DNA of 64,000 nt from Marisa cornuarietis (GCA_004794655.1 SMMW01000524.1:1-64000), one strand, 5' to 3'; shown: positions 10,693 to 22,400, numbered from the stretch's first letter. Made by a program: numbers and translations. Notes: a model not told the origin generated them from the sequence alone.

Positions 10693-13600
10693 GTGCGCGT
10701 GCCTGTGTCTGTCCCTTTGCGAAAGTAGGAAAAAATAGGGTTACTTGTCACCAGTCCATTTATGAAAAATAAATGGAGCCTGGCGCTATCACTCACTCAC
10801 TCACTCACTCCAATAAACACACATTCCATGCCATTGAAATATTGTCCTGGTCTTTCCTCAGCGTTCTTTCTCATTTTGACTCTCTGTGTTTGGCTCTCTT
10901 TCTCTCTGTCAAACTGTGTCTTTTCCTCTCTGTTAGTCAGTTCATCTGTCTGCATGTTTGTGAGACTGTCTCTGTCTCTGTGTATCTCTCTGCCTCTCAG
11001 TCTCTCTGTCTCCTTTCTTTTTTGTCTCTGTCTTCTATCATTCTCTGTCACTGCCTCTCTTCTGTCTGTCTGTCTGTCTGTCTGTCTGTCCACGCCATTC
11101 TGTGTGTGTCGTGCTCATGAGGTGACTGGCGACGACAGGTGGGTCGCCTACGACTTCGATCATCGCTACACCCATGCTGACCGACTGCTGCGCCACGTGC
11201 GACTGGGTCTCATCACCAACGACGCCTTCTTTCGCATCCTGAACTACCACAAGCTCATCGCCGCCTCGCCTGCCGTGCACTCCGTGTTGCTTAACGCCTC
11301 CAGACTCATGAGCCAGCCCGAGGTAAAAAAGAAAAAAAAGCAACCAACAGTTTTGGGGAGGGTGGGGATCAGTCCGAAATACCGAGGGCATCAGATTAGG
11401 CTTCCGCGGCCGTAGTTATGAAGCGTTACTCCAGGGGTAGCCATGGATAACGACCGTTGCGGGGGTCCTAAAATGAGGAAAAATTCCTAGACCTAGGATC
11501 CTCCAAATATCCCGGTCTTATGTGTGGTCCACACAGCTCTGGCTAAATACGGTTTTTAGCGATGTAGGAACTGAGCGGAGGTCCAGCAAACCCAGGGGTA
11601 CACCTGGGGCCGTATTCATGAAATCGTACCCCTGGGCAACGTGGCGAACGCAAGAAAAACTTTCCAGACCTCGTGGACATGTGTTTACGTTATTTCCCAC
11701 AGGAAAGATTTTCTACTGATCTATAATTGCTATGTCAGACGTAAAGCAACATTCGCAGAGCCTGGCTGCAACCAGATTGATAACTACAGAGGCAAGACTC
11801 TTGCCTTTTATTTACCCGGGATGACGACTTACCTTTGCTTCATGAATACGAACCCTGCCTGGTAACTACAGCCCAAGGTAGCCTCTAAGCAGAATGGAAA
11901 TCCGAATAGTTGTGATTTTTAATCACCTAGTTGTGAGAAGCTCTTGCCTTAGTGCTGTGCATGTTAGCCCAGGCTTCTTCTGTCAGGTCCGGGGATCCGT
12001 GCAGCTCAGCGTGCCCCGACTGCCCACCGACCTTGTCTTTGTGTTCGGGGGCTCAAACCTCGGTTGGCCCTTGCAGATCGTCGAGACCTTTGACATTCGA
12101 TCACTGACGTGGAAAGAGTGTAATGCCGCGGACTTTGGTGAGGAGCTCTGTCTTCTTTCTTCCATTTTCCCCCTTCGCGTCTTTTTTATTTTTGCACTTT
12201 TGCGAGTTTAAAAAATATATTCAAATGAATAAATGAAAGAATGAATGGACGCTGTGTTAATAGCAAATGCTTTCGGTCTTTGATCTCAGAAATATCAAAT
12301 GAAAGGATCTTTTCTTTGTGCTTGTATTAAAGACTACTAAAAGTAGTTAATGAATTTTCAGTCTTTCGAATTATTTTCGCCCTTTTCGTCATCACGACCA
12401 TGTTGTCACTGTTGTCAAATGATCAAAGGGGAATAAGCAATACGCGACGAAGTTTGCTCGCAGTTGTCTCCCTTGAACCACGACCTCTCGGGAGGACGGA
12501 GCCCGTCATAAGTGAATTCTTTTTCTCCTTCTCTCATCCACCACCTTACGTTACAATTTTTATCAGCATCGTCGTCCCAGCTATCTCTGAAATAACACAG
12601 AAGTGTAAAGAAGGGAGGGTGTGGTAATGGTGTGATGGTGGTGGTGATGATGATGTCGACTACAAATCCAACTAACTACGGCAGGTCCCCGGTCTTATCA
12701 CGGCACTGCAGTGCTGGGGCAAGTGGTGTACGTCGTTGGTGGTTTTGATGGTGCCGACTACATCAACTACTGCTGCGCTTTCTATCCAGCCTTCTCCAGA
12801 TGGACACATGTGGCACCCATGCACGACAAACGGTTAACCTACCCACTTTTCCACCCACCTTCTCTTTCTTCCTATTTGCTTCTACCCCATTCTTTTTCTC
12901 TCTCTCTTTCCTTGCGACATATGCATAGCCATTTCAACTACAATATAGAAAATAAAACTATAAGTTTTGCAAAAGTCCTTTTGTAGTTGTAGATAATTGA
13001 ATTCACTTATACACGCGTAATGTCATTATGTAAACACTGTCTTGAACGCGCGCAAACGTCTACACCACACAAACACGGAGTCACTGACGCACGCTCTTTC
13101 TGTCAACAAACAACTCAACATCTGCACGCATGACAGAATCTCACTCAGCTGGCTATGCAAGGTAGATTTTTTGCGAAAATAACATTAGACTTTATCTTCG
13201 AGTAAGGATTTATTACATTATGGTTTGCTCAGTTTGTATTCGTTCCATTCAGTCAGGTTCAGGGACAACAACTTTTGGGAAATTCTTCTCTTCCCCTCTC
13301 TTACTCATTCACAAGTAAATAAACACACGCACAGATATGTCTATGCCAATTCATTCATTCATTCATTCTCTCTCTCACACACATATAAAGGTTAGTTCTT
13401 CTAGGTCACACCTTTAAATAATAATCTAACAAATTGTGCTAATTTAATAAGGGTCTTTTATGATAGTTTTATTTGAAACTTACAGATATTAAGATGGTAA
13501 GTATAGTACAGTGGCCTACTATCTTTATGTTTGTCACCTTTATTTTTTAACAAGACAATAGATAACGAGATTCGTTGTATGCCACTGTATTGTCCGTCTA

Positions 13601-16600
13601 CTTATGTATGTGTGTATAATTATATATGTATGAACTCGTGTTTACATGCATGTACACAGATGCTACGTAAGTGTAGCTGTACTGGACGGGTATATCTACG
13701 CGCTCGGGGGATTTGACGGGAGGATAAGACAGAGGTCAGCTGAGCGCTTCCACCCGTCCTCCAACCAGTGGACCCTCATCCAGCCGATGTTGTGTCCTCG
13801 CAGCGACGGCGGTGCCGCAGCGGTCAGCGGTGAGTGCGGCAATACGCGTGCGGTCACGTGACGCCTGTTCCCATCAGCGACTGCTTCATTTTCTGTGAAC
13901 ACAAGGGTAGCAGACGGTGCATTTGTCAAAGCTGTTCGTCCACCGCCAGACTGTCGTTCTGTGGGTTAAAGTCACAGGTAGAGTTTAGGTTTTCTTTGAC
14001 AGGCAAAAAATATTTTAGTCTGGTCGAGTTCAACTCCCTTGGCTTAATCCTTTCGCTTCGGTCAGGGTGAATTCGCCCTGAACCGCCGACAACTCTTGGC
14101 TTCGTTCAGGGTGAATTAACCCTGAGCTTTTTTCTATTCTTTAACCTTTCAAAATGCGTTGTTTCGGATAAATTTTTTTAATGAATTCGATAGTTGATTC
14201 ATTTTTCTATTGATTGATCATCTTTTTATGTCGTAGTTTTTATGTTTGACAGTAATTTTCTGGGTTTTCCGAGGGTACCTGTCTTTCTGTGTGGAAAACG
14301 GCTACCAAATACCCGGTATTGATATTTCGACCGACAGCTTTGAAAATTTATATTTATTAACCTACAGTAAAGACAACCATCAGTAATACACCGTTTTAAA
14401 AGCATTTTTGAAACATTCACTTGGTGTAAATTTTAAGATACATAGGTTTTGTCTTCGAGTATTAAACTCAAATGAAAGAGTACGACTGTACGCATTTTAG
14501 AACATTTGAAGGCCAGCTCTCGGAAATTAACAAAAACAATTATTTACACAATATATACAGACATAAAGTACCAAACAAGCATATGTTTTATTAGAATATA
14601 CATTAGAATGTTAATATTACTTACTATTTTCTTCTTCTTTGTGGTTGTTGAAGTAAAAATCCATGTCAAAGTGAGACACAACGTGCTTCGATTCTCGAAC
14701 TTTCCTTTTGTTTACAGCAAAATCTTGACTTCCTGTCATTTCAAGGGAGGGAATCATAGTAGACGATTTCCAAACGGTTGTAGTAGTTTCCTCCCTTATG
14801 TTACTTTTATTTTTTTTATTTTTTAGGCTCTTGAAACTTCGGTAACAAATCTTTTTTTTTTTTTACTCATTACCATGTTATTTTCTGTTGGTAATACAAT
14901 GAAAGCGTGTTTTTAAGCAAACACAAGGTAAAGCTGATTCTTTTCTACACATTTTGATCTACCATTATCAATTTTAATTGTTCTTCTACCTCTTTTCACT
15001 AATTTTATATAATTTTTTGAAAAAGGGGTAAATTTATGCTACCAGCTATGGTTGTAACGGCCTCTCAGCCTAGCCAAGGCAATGGATTAAAAATTTAAAA
15101 AAAATCCCCGTTATTCATTCTCACTTGCAATAATGAGCGTAAAAGACAGTAATCTATAATCATTCTGACATGTTCTGACAGGAAAGATCTACATGTTGGG
15201 CGGCTTCAACGGACAGGAGAGTCTCAGCTCAGCCGAGTGTTACGACCCGCTGGCCAACCAGTGGACCATACTGCAGCCCATGCGAGAATGCCGTAGCGGA
15301 GTCGGTGTGGTTGCTCACAGGGGGTGCGTTTACGCAGCTGGGGGGTTCAACGGCACACGCCGCCTGAACAGCGTGGAGCGCTATCACCCGGATGAGAACG
15401 AGTGGCGCCCCCTTTCGCCGATGCTCAACGCCCGCAGCAACTTCGCTATGACGGTGAGCTGTGATCTACCACTGTGTGCACGTCACCGAAACATTTTTTT
15501 TTTTTTTTAGGATTTACGAAATGACTAAAAGTGAGTTTGATTATAAACTCCGCAACAGGAAGTTTCAGCGAGAAGAAAATTTTTTAATGGTGTCAAATTT
15601 TGCGAGGGGCGGAATGTATGAAGGGAGATAACACACGAAATCCGGACCTCAGCAAAATTACCTGGTTGCTAACGGAAACTGTACGGTTTGAAGCGAACGT
15701 CATCGCGTTTTGTGTATTCTATGACGTCAACTGCAAAGAACACGTGGTACTGCTTTGCTTGTCTCATACGAATTTCCGACAGTAACACGGAACATTTTGG
15801 CTAGCCCCGGATTTTGACCATTGTCTCATTGGAATGAATAAGCCTCATACTTTAGGCCCCTGATGCCACACAAAAGGAAGGGTAGCAGGGAAAGAAGAGA
15901 AGCCTAACGGCCCAACTCCGACTTCCGCTGTACAACAAAATTATCCAAAAGTGGGCGTCAGAAACTTCTAGCGCTTTACGGTCAACTCAGTCTGAATCCA
16001 CTTTTGTTAATTACGAGGCATCCTCCCTGACCCTTCGATGACCGCTGTCCATGGCACTGTGATCTGGGTGGTGCAAGAAGAAATGTTCTTTTGAAGTCAC
16101 CCTATTTTGGAAACTGCCATTAACAGCAATGGTCGCTAGCTGCAGCGACTTTTCATAGCAAAAACAAACAAAAAAAAAAAAACAACAAAAAACAAAGATG
16201 AAAATAAAAAAGCAATGGTTTTGTTTCCTTACTCGAGGAGCACTTACTAGTCGCTCTGGTTGACAGATAAAAGATGTTCTTTGGTGATCTTTTAACCAGT
16301 ATCAAAGTCCATATTGGTAAAAAAAAAAACAAGGACACAAAGAAATCAAAAGATAAAACAAATGTATTCTCAGAACATCCATCCACATTTCCCGAAAAAA
16401 ATGACGCTATTTTATTTGCAGTCCATGCCTTGGATTAGTATTAACCGAGATAGTCACTGGTTTGTCCGCTGCAGGTTATTGAGGACATGCTGATGGTGGT
16501 AGGAGGCTACGGAGGTCGACATACCACCACCAGAGTGGAACTCTTCGACATTTACGGTGACCGCTGGTCAGTGTCTTACACCTCTCAGCGACTTAATATA

Positions 16601-17377
16601 CCTTTCTGACAATAATTGTTGGGACAGGTCAGTCAGCGTACACCGTCCCGCTGCCTGTCAGCCTGTCAATCTTTCTATCAGTACATATGATATATATATA
16701 TATATATACATCCATGCATTTCTGCTTCTGTGTTTTGTTTTTGTTTTGTTTGTTTTTTAAAGGTTCTGAATGATTTATCTTCAGAGCTGGTCATGATCAA
16801 ACTTCTTGGTTTTATTTTATTCATTTTTTTTCTTTCCTGTATATGTAATCTTCAGTACTGGACAAGCTGCATCCCCAAACTTTCGTCTACCCCAATCATT
16901 GATAGTGCACTGAAGAGCACGGAACATTTTATATCTGTATTCGAGTTACTGGGTTGAGTGCGGTACATAGTACTACTGCATTCTCTTGGGTAGATCCTGG
17001 CCATTATCGAGATACATGACCACAAACATCGCCATGTACATAAAGATATAAAAGCTATAGCTTTACAAATTTCCACAGATGCCCAATACATGAGGACCAG
17101 ACATTGGCTGTGGCATCAAATCTCAGACATCTAAACGAACATTTTTTTTTCATCTCCTCGGACCAGCGCTTATTTTGCATTATTCTTCGGTAAAAATATA
17201 ATGTCATTGGAACTCTTATAGAAGTGATGCGCCCATTACTTGACTGAAGCCTTACCGTTCTCACTTCTGGTCTAATGTTGCAGGAACATTTCTACGGAAC
17301 TGAGTTACTCCAGGAGCGCTCTGAGCGCGTGTGTCGTTTCAGGACTACCGAACGTCGAAGAGTACACACTTCGCTAA
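8493..17377 (+). CDS. KLHL10: KLHL10-like BTB-BACK-kelch protein (nine exons, complete)
   Basis: Coding exons: 8493-8812, 10249-10596, 11139-11322, 11987-12137, 12685-12832, 13660-13829, 15182-15453, 16475-16566, 17284-17377. They sum to 1,779 nt, giving 592 aa and a TAA stop; human KLHL10 is about 608 aa. The order is a BTB domain (about 30-140, with CDASIRC and YFRALFT), a BACK domain (about 145-270), then six kelch blades marked by Gly-Gly doublets (VFGGSN, VVGGFDG, ALGGFDG, MLGGFNG, AAGGFNG, VVGGYGG). The C-terminus reads SRSALSACVVSGLPNVEEY, a KLHL10 signature rather than generic kelch. In mouse and fly KLHL10 is a testis CUL3 substrate adaptor in spermatids, BTB binding CUL3 and kelch binding substrate. 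The first ATG precedes the BTB by a normal spacing. All introns are GT-AG and in phase. Confidence 0.93.
9457..9592. repeat. 27-bp minisatellite, five copies (KLHL10 intron 1)
   Basis: The unit CATTTTTGTAAACGTTACAC plus CTGTATT repeats five times almost perfectly; one unit carries an A for C change. Open frames on both strands here are repeat artefacts. Confidence 0.92.
10249..10596 (+). CDS. KLHL10: KLHL10-like exon 2 (end of BTB, BACK)
   Basis: The acceptor AG at 10247-10248 is followed by G completing Arg107, then YAYTRDVP, the conserved BTB/BACK link. It ends in phase 2 at donor GTGATA (10597). A TG microsatellite starts 42 bp past the donor. Confidence 0.93.
10639..10691. repeat. (TG)n microsatellite, KLHL10 intron 2
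   Basis: An uninterrupted TG dinucleotide run of about 26 units. The same intron later holds a CT/TCTG-rich tract (about 10870-11090) ending in (TCTG)n at about 11062-11090. Confidence 0.95.
11139..11322 (+). CDS. KLHL10: KLHL10-like exon 3 (C-terminal BACK)
   Basis: Reads RWVAYDFDHR then HVRLGLITNDAFF, matching the BACK region of KLHL10. Phase 2 in, phase 0 out at GAG/GTAAAA. Confidence 0.92.
11400..11870. mobile_element. MITE-like inverted-repeat sequences (KLHL10 intron 3)
   Basis: From about 11609 to 11865 the ends read GGGGCCGTATTCATGAA and, complemented at the right, AGGGTTCGTATTCATGAAG. A related end (GGCCGTAGTTATGAAGCG) lies just upstream at about 11407. These ends resemble the element at 47814-48124. 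There is no transposase. The exact borders of the possibly nested copies are unclear. Confidence 0.6.
11987..12137 (+). CDS. KLHL10: KLHL10-like exon 4 (kelch 1)
   Basis: Acceptor TCAG at 11983-11986, phase 0 in, phase 1 out at donor GTGAGG. It encodes LPTDLVFVFGGSN and a closing Trp blade (SLTWKECN), the first kelch repeat. Confidence 0.92.
12685..12832 (+). CDS. KLHL10: KLHL10-like exon 5 (kelch 2)
   Basis: Acceptor GCAG, then PRSYHGTAVLGQVVYVVGG and RWTHVAPMHDK. It ends in phase 2 at donor GTTAAC, an uncommon but GT donor; phase and conservation both support it. Confidence 0.9.
13660..13829 (+). CDS. KLHL10: KLHL10-like exon 6 (kelch 3)
   Basis: Acceptor ACAG, completing Arg then CYVSVAVLDGYIYALGGFDG, very close to KLHL10 elsewhere, with closing NQWTLIQPM. 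Phase 1 out at donor GTGAGT. Confidence 0.94.
14062..14125. repeat. Two tandem hairpins TCAGGG-loop-CCCTGA (KLHL10 intron 6)
   Basis: TCAGGG/CCCTGA arms at 14062-14081 enclose TGAATTCG, and TCAGGGT/ACCCTGA at 14106-14125 enclose GAATTA. Two near-identical short palindromes 24 bp apart. Confidence 0.6.
15182..15453 (+). CDS. KLHL10: KLHL10-like exon 7 (kelch 4 and 5)
   Basis: Acceptor ACAG, then GKIYMLGGFNGQESLSS and CVYAAGGFNGTRRLNS: two full blades, each closed by a Trp (NQWTI, NEWRP). Phase 1 in, phase 0 out at ACG/GTGAGC. The acceptor and the first part of this exon are duplicated at 18227-18333. Confidence 0.94.
16475..16566 (+). CDS. KLHL10: KLHL10-like exon 8 (kelch 6)
   Basis: Acceptor GCAG, then VIEDMLMVVGGYGG and VELFDIYGDR. 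It ends in phase 2 (TG) at donor GTCAGT. Reading on without splicing would hit a stop about 14 codons later. Confidence 0.88.
17284..17377 (+). CDS. KLHL10: KLHL10-like exon 9 (C-terminus)
   Basis: The acceptor TTGCAG is followed by G completing Trp, then NISTELSYSRSALSACVV and GLPNVEEYTLR, then TAA. It closes the last kelch blade and carries the KLHL10-type C-terminal signature. It is only 94 nt long, too short for a length-based frame search. Confidence 0.9.
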
Positions 17378-17869
17378 AAGTCATATTATTATCTTGTCCT
17401 CAAGATGTTGATGAAAGGCATCAGGTGTAATATCCGGTTCTCTAACATCTTTTTTATTATGTACAATTGCTGCTACGGGAGACAACTCAAACCGTCAGCA
17501 GTATTTCAGACGCGTCTGTTATTTTAGAAATTGCATGTCTTGCTAATCCTTAAGATTACACTTTTCTAATTGAAACTATTTTTGTAATGAAGCTATTTTA
17601 AGACTTGCTATGATAATGCCTTACGTTATAAAAATATACGCCGAGTGAACATTTAATATTTTTGGACTCGTATATTATTTTAGTCCAAAAAGTACATTTG
17701 CTAAAACGACAGAATATAAACAGAACGTTTTGACAAGTTTTAAAGCACTCTAGCAGCAAATTATACCTGGACCTGAATGAAATGAAGATGAACATGTTGA
17801 AACTTAACGCTACCTGTAATGTTTAAAGTGGTTTACACTTTACACTGTGAATTTAAATTTTGTATATGC

Positions 17870-17897
17870 AATAAACGACATGGATGATGAAAATAAA
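17870..17897 (+). terminator. Candidate polyadenylation signals, KLHL10-like gene
   Basis: AATAAA occurs at 17870-17875 and 17892-17897, about 0.5 kb past the stop. The region is AT-rich, so use is uncertain. Confidence 0.35.
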
Positions 17898-18035
17898 TAT
17901 CATTTAGATGCCTTAGTTCTTGGAAAATATTTTGTGAACTGAATGAAAGTTGATTTAAAAAAACGATGATAATTTAAAATAATTGGGCATCTCCAATTCA
18001 CTGGTTTAATAAATGCGCGCTCACACAGGCGAGCA

Positions 18036-18067
<32 letters not shown>

Positions 18068-18226
18068 AGCAAACGCTCGTGTGCATGTGCATATAAAAAT
18101 TCGCTCCTTTACACAAATTAATGTATGATATCACGGTACAAGTATTCGCAGAATTTTAACACTTCATGACATTTTTGAGGCAGCAGTTTTTGCACGAAGA
18201 TAACTTTTAAAAAGTCATAATGACAG

Positions 18227-18333
18227 TCTCACTTGTGCTCACAAGCGTAATAGACAGTAGTCTATAGTCATTCTGACTTGTTCTACCAGGAAAAATCTAC
18301 ATGTTGGGCGGCTTCAGCGGACAGGAAAGTCAG
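18227..18333 (+). pseudogene. Duplicated fragment of KLHL10 intron 6/exon 7
   Basis: Some 100 bp here match 15121-15230: the intron end (GACAGTAGTCTATAGTCATT), the splice acceptor and the first codons MLGGFSGQES. Similarity stops within the exon and the frame then runs into unrelated sequence. It lies downstream of the gene's stop, between two convergent genes, so it is a stray partial duplication rather than an active exon. Confidence 0.85.
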
Positions 18334-18453
18334 AAGGTCGTAGCTAAAAACAAAGTAGAATGTTGCACTGCAGCAGATCATTCTGTTGTCCCTGGTCTGG
18401 AGCTCCCTCTACCCCATGTCACATGGCGGACACCACGTGGTCTCGGCTCTTTC

Positions 18454-19462
18454 CTACCTTTCGTCCCGTGGTGGTGGTACGGCTGTACACACGCCCAGCT
18501 CCAGCAGCGACGCAGTTTCAGAGCCTGCGTCATTTACGAGGTCGCATGGAATGGTCACGAGGTGATGGTGATCGTCCAATGATGCGTACCCGCCTTCGGA
18601 CCTTGGGACTTCTGCCCAAGATCGTATGACCTGAGGCACTTCGTAGCCGGCGCTGTCTACCCGTCGCACGGGTCTTGTTGGAACCCGGCTTTCCTGCACG
18701 GCTTCCACTTCAGGAATAAAGGTTGCTGTTGCTGCTGATGATGGTGATGATGTAGATATCCATTCAGAGGCCTTTGCGGTTCGTTTAGGGTTTCGAGTCT
18801 TAAAGCTCTTGACGCTGAGTTCCTCAAAAGTCATGGTTCCCCCTACTGTGTAGACGTGTTTGAAGCTGTCATCGAGTGCCGCACCTAGAGAATCGTCAAA
18901 AGACCTCTCAAAAACACAGCATCCATCTGCGCGATCCAGTGCATGAGGGCACGGTTCTGTCTTCCAGCAGGGATTGTCGAAATCTCTGTTTTCTAGCACA
19001 AAGTCTTCATAGTGTCCCCCGTCATTTTCATCACATTGTAGACAATACTCCTGGACCCAGACTTCCCTTGAGTGAACCCGACAAGAGGGCTGGTTCATCA
19101 GGCTCACGTGCCTTCGTCTCGCGCTCTCGCCGCTTCCCGACAACGAGTCGAGATCTGAGCGAGATTGGGCGTCATCCAGCCAGCGTGCAACCCTAGGAAG
19201 GCCCTGTTCACTGTCGCCGGCGCTGGCAGCTTGTCTGTGGAGGTGGACGATGTTCGGATACTTGTCTTCGTCTCCGCCGATGCCGCCGTCATCGCCAGGT
19301 CTGTTGTCGGTCCGGTGCAGGTGAACAATGTGAGGTCGTTGGTCGTCGTCGCCGCCCTCGTCTCGAAGCTCGGATTTGCGTTTTCTGCAGACGGTACTCT
19401 TCAGGACTCGGGCTGTCCAGCGAAAACTGTACAGCGGCCGTCGTCCAGAGATTTTGTACTCC
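18454..19462 (-). CDS. Notch ligand exon 10 (cytoplasmic tail)
   Basis: The acceptor TTTTAG is followed by G completing Lys437, then EYKISGRRPLYSFRW. It encodes residues 438-772 and ends ...PPPRDER, stop TAG at 18456-18454. The tail is acidic/Ser-rich with basic patches next to the membrane. IVHLHR occurs at 482-487 and 508-513. No C-terminal PDZ-binding motif (such as ATEV) is visible. Confidence 0.88.
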
Positions 19463-22400
19463 CTAAAAGACGTGGACAAGGAAAAAAAACAACAAAATAG
19501 ACCTACAGTTCACGTTTATTGAAATAAACAACGATGGAAATAGCGCACAATGGAAAGCAATACACGTGAAATCAATACATCTCTATCGTCTACTGCAGAT
19601 ATCTTTGATAAAAAATATGTATGGCGCATTATGATTGGATTTTTAGCAAAAATCAAGCTTTGGTTCAGTTGGTTAGAGAAACAGCGATGTCTAGAAATAC
19701 TGTCGGTACGTGTCGGCACAGGGTTGGGGAGTAGGGAGACATGCACTCGCAGTTATGTCAGGGGAGTGTCACGGACCAGTCCATGTGGCACGACCAGTCC
19801 GTGCCATAGTATTTTCTGAGACTATTTTAACCCCTTATCGACTTATGACTTACACGTGTGGATAGAGTGTATGCGGGAATGAATGTGATCGATAGAGAAG
19901 TAAGGGTTAAGTTTGGTGAACAGTGTTCAGGAGAAATATAGAAAAGAGGGGTAAGACGCGTTTGAATCACGCGAGAACGGAGAGAGGGGTAAGACGTGCC
20001 TGAGACGGGACAGAGAAGGATATTAAATGGGAAAGCAGGAGGGTGTCGGGCGACGCTGGATGCGACGCGGTACGGATCCTGTGTGAAAAACCTCGCCGAG
20101 AGTGGTCTTAATGGTGAGGGCGACAGTACCAGGAGCCTACCGGACCCAGCAGCGGCTGGATAAAGTACTACCGTCGAGGACAGGCGACGTCGTCTGGAAA
20201 CCGACCGGACCCCGCAGCGTGTGGATAACTGACGACTATTGAGGACTGGCGAGCAGGCCAGTTGGGCATTCTCAGCCCCGTTACGTCTCCGAGGATTATC
20301 TACGCTGCTAACCCCGTGACCCTCCCCTCGTCGACACGGCCTGTGTGTGCGTCGTCGAGTGTCGGAAAGAACTGTGTTGTTCAGAGCAGTCAAAGTGTTC
20401 ATTTTTCACCCCTTGGGGAAGGATGATCAGAGCGATTTGGATTATGTGTCATTGGTGTTCTTGCTTTACGAGTATGAGTAGTGCTATTTGAGTTGATGGA
20501 TTCTGGGAGATTGGAGGTAGGAAAGGCGACTACCCGAATATAGCTGACTGCTGAACTGTAAGTATTGTCATTGATTGTTATTTTGGGAGAGAACAGGACG
20601 AGGAACTAAATTGTATGGTTTTATTGAGAACTTGAACTGGGGGGAAGGATTGATTAACGATTTATTAACTAAGATTGGAAGCCTAAAGTGTATTGTGTAA
20701 AGGAGACATATTGAGAACTCGAACGGTGGGGAAGAATTGATCAAGACGTTGATAAGTGAGCATGGAAGAATAGAGCGAATGACTTCCAGGTGAAGGAGTG
20801 CGGACTGGTGTTGTGACGATTTTACTGTTGTTTTAAGAATTGATAGTTGCGTTTTATTAAGAATTTCTGTGTTCATATCTTATGGTGTAAAGTCCTGGGC
20901 CACATGATATCTGAAGTAACATGATTTGGACAGCCTCAGGCAATCGTTTTGTTTTGTTGAAAGAACGCGCAATTGTCGGGCGTGAGTGTGTGTGCTGCAC
21001 CACTCGTGTCTTGACAGGGAGCTAATAATTAGCTGCTCATCATGCCAAGCATCAAACCCTTTGAAAAAATGTCATAAGCAGCACAATTACCCCAGTGTAC
21101 AACTTCGCTGTTACGAGACTGTTAAGCATGTTGTGAAGGTTCGTACGCCTGTACCATAATCTTAAATTATTCCATATGTGAAAAATACGAACAAGTAAAC
21201 TAAAGCCGATTTGAGTGTGTATCGACATTATGGCCGCCTCCATACTGGAGATCAGTAAGTTGACCCCAGAACGGACAGGGTGAGGAGGGACAGTTGTCAT
21301 TGCCGACAGACAGGATTCATTCATTCATTTATTACTTTGTCCATTTATCTATAAACGGATCTGGCTAATCATTTAATCATAATATTCAGGGTTAAAAGCA
21401 GAAACTCCAGCTGGGCGAGTTTGAACTACAGTCTTAATTAAACAGTTAATTTAAAGGTACTCACTTGCGTCCTTTGATGATTACACAGCCAATGACAGCG
21501 AGGGATGTGATGATGATAAAGGCGATGACAATCAATACGATGTACCACGCATTCCAAGTGCTCACCTAGAACGACTATGTACAGTTACTCGAAAGAAGAG
21601 TCTACAGAAGGAACAAACATGTACAGAATTACTTGTAAGTGCTGGCTTGCAGAAGAAGTGAATGACAATGTAGTAGCTAGTTGTAAATACTTGTCTGCAG
21701 AATGATCGGACATGTACAGAGTTGCTTTTAAGTGTTGTCCTGCATAAATGTCATGTAGAATGGGAATGTACAAACATACGGAACATTCTGCAGGGTTTGT
21801 TGCGCACAGGTACGTTATTATCAAAACCGAGGGCGTTATAATCACGACAGTCAGGTGTTTTCATGTGACCAATGGACCTGTAGAGATTTTGCATGGAACC
21901 ACCAAGTTTCTGACAAGATCTGACCCTCGGGTGTAAAAAAAAATGAGAATTAAAAAAAACCAATGTAATATAACCAAGTGACATATTGTGTGCGAGTTGC
22001 ATTAATTATATGAATTGAGGAATTACAGATAATAACCATGGATGAATGGATGCTTGCATGGACTGACAGAAATTTCTCTCAAACAAGACGTTTACCTACC
22101 GGCTCTTGAGAATGTGCATCTGTATTAGCTCCATCAGCTAGAAAAGAATTAAACACCCTTTAGTTGAGAAGCAAGAAAAGCAAACTCTCAACCTTCTTCC
22201 TGTATATTTAAATTTTCTACATCTTTTACATCACCATACAGTCATCTGTTTTTACATTTTCACAATTCCCCTTTGCTTGATGATAAGCAGAAGCCGTTAG
22301 TCTCCTGACGAATTTATCTCCGTTCTTGATTATTAATCTATTCTGCTTTTGACAAATGACTGTACGATCTGTAAACAGTGACCCATCAACGGCTTGGTGT

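Noticed and set aside
19827..20402. 191-codon minus-strand frame, Arg/Ser-rich
   Set aside because: It lies wholly inside the solo LTR and has no domain.
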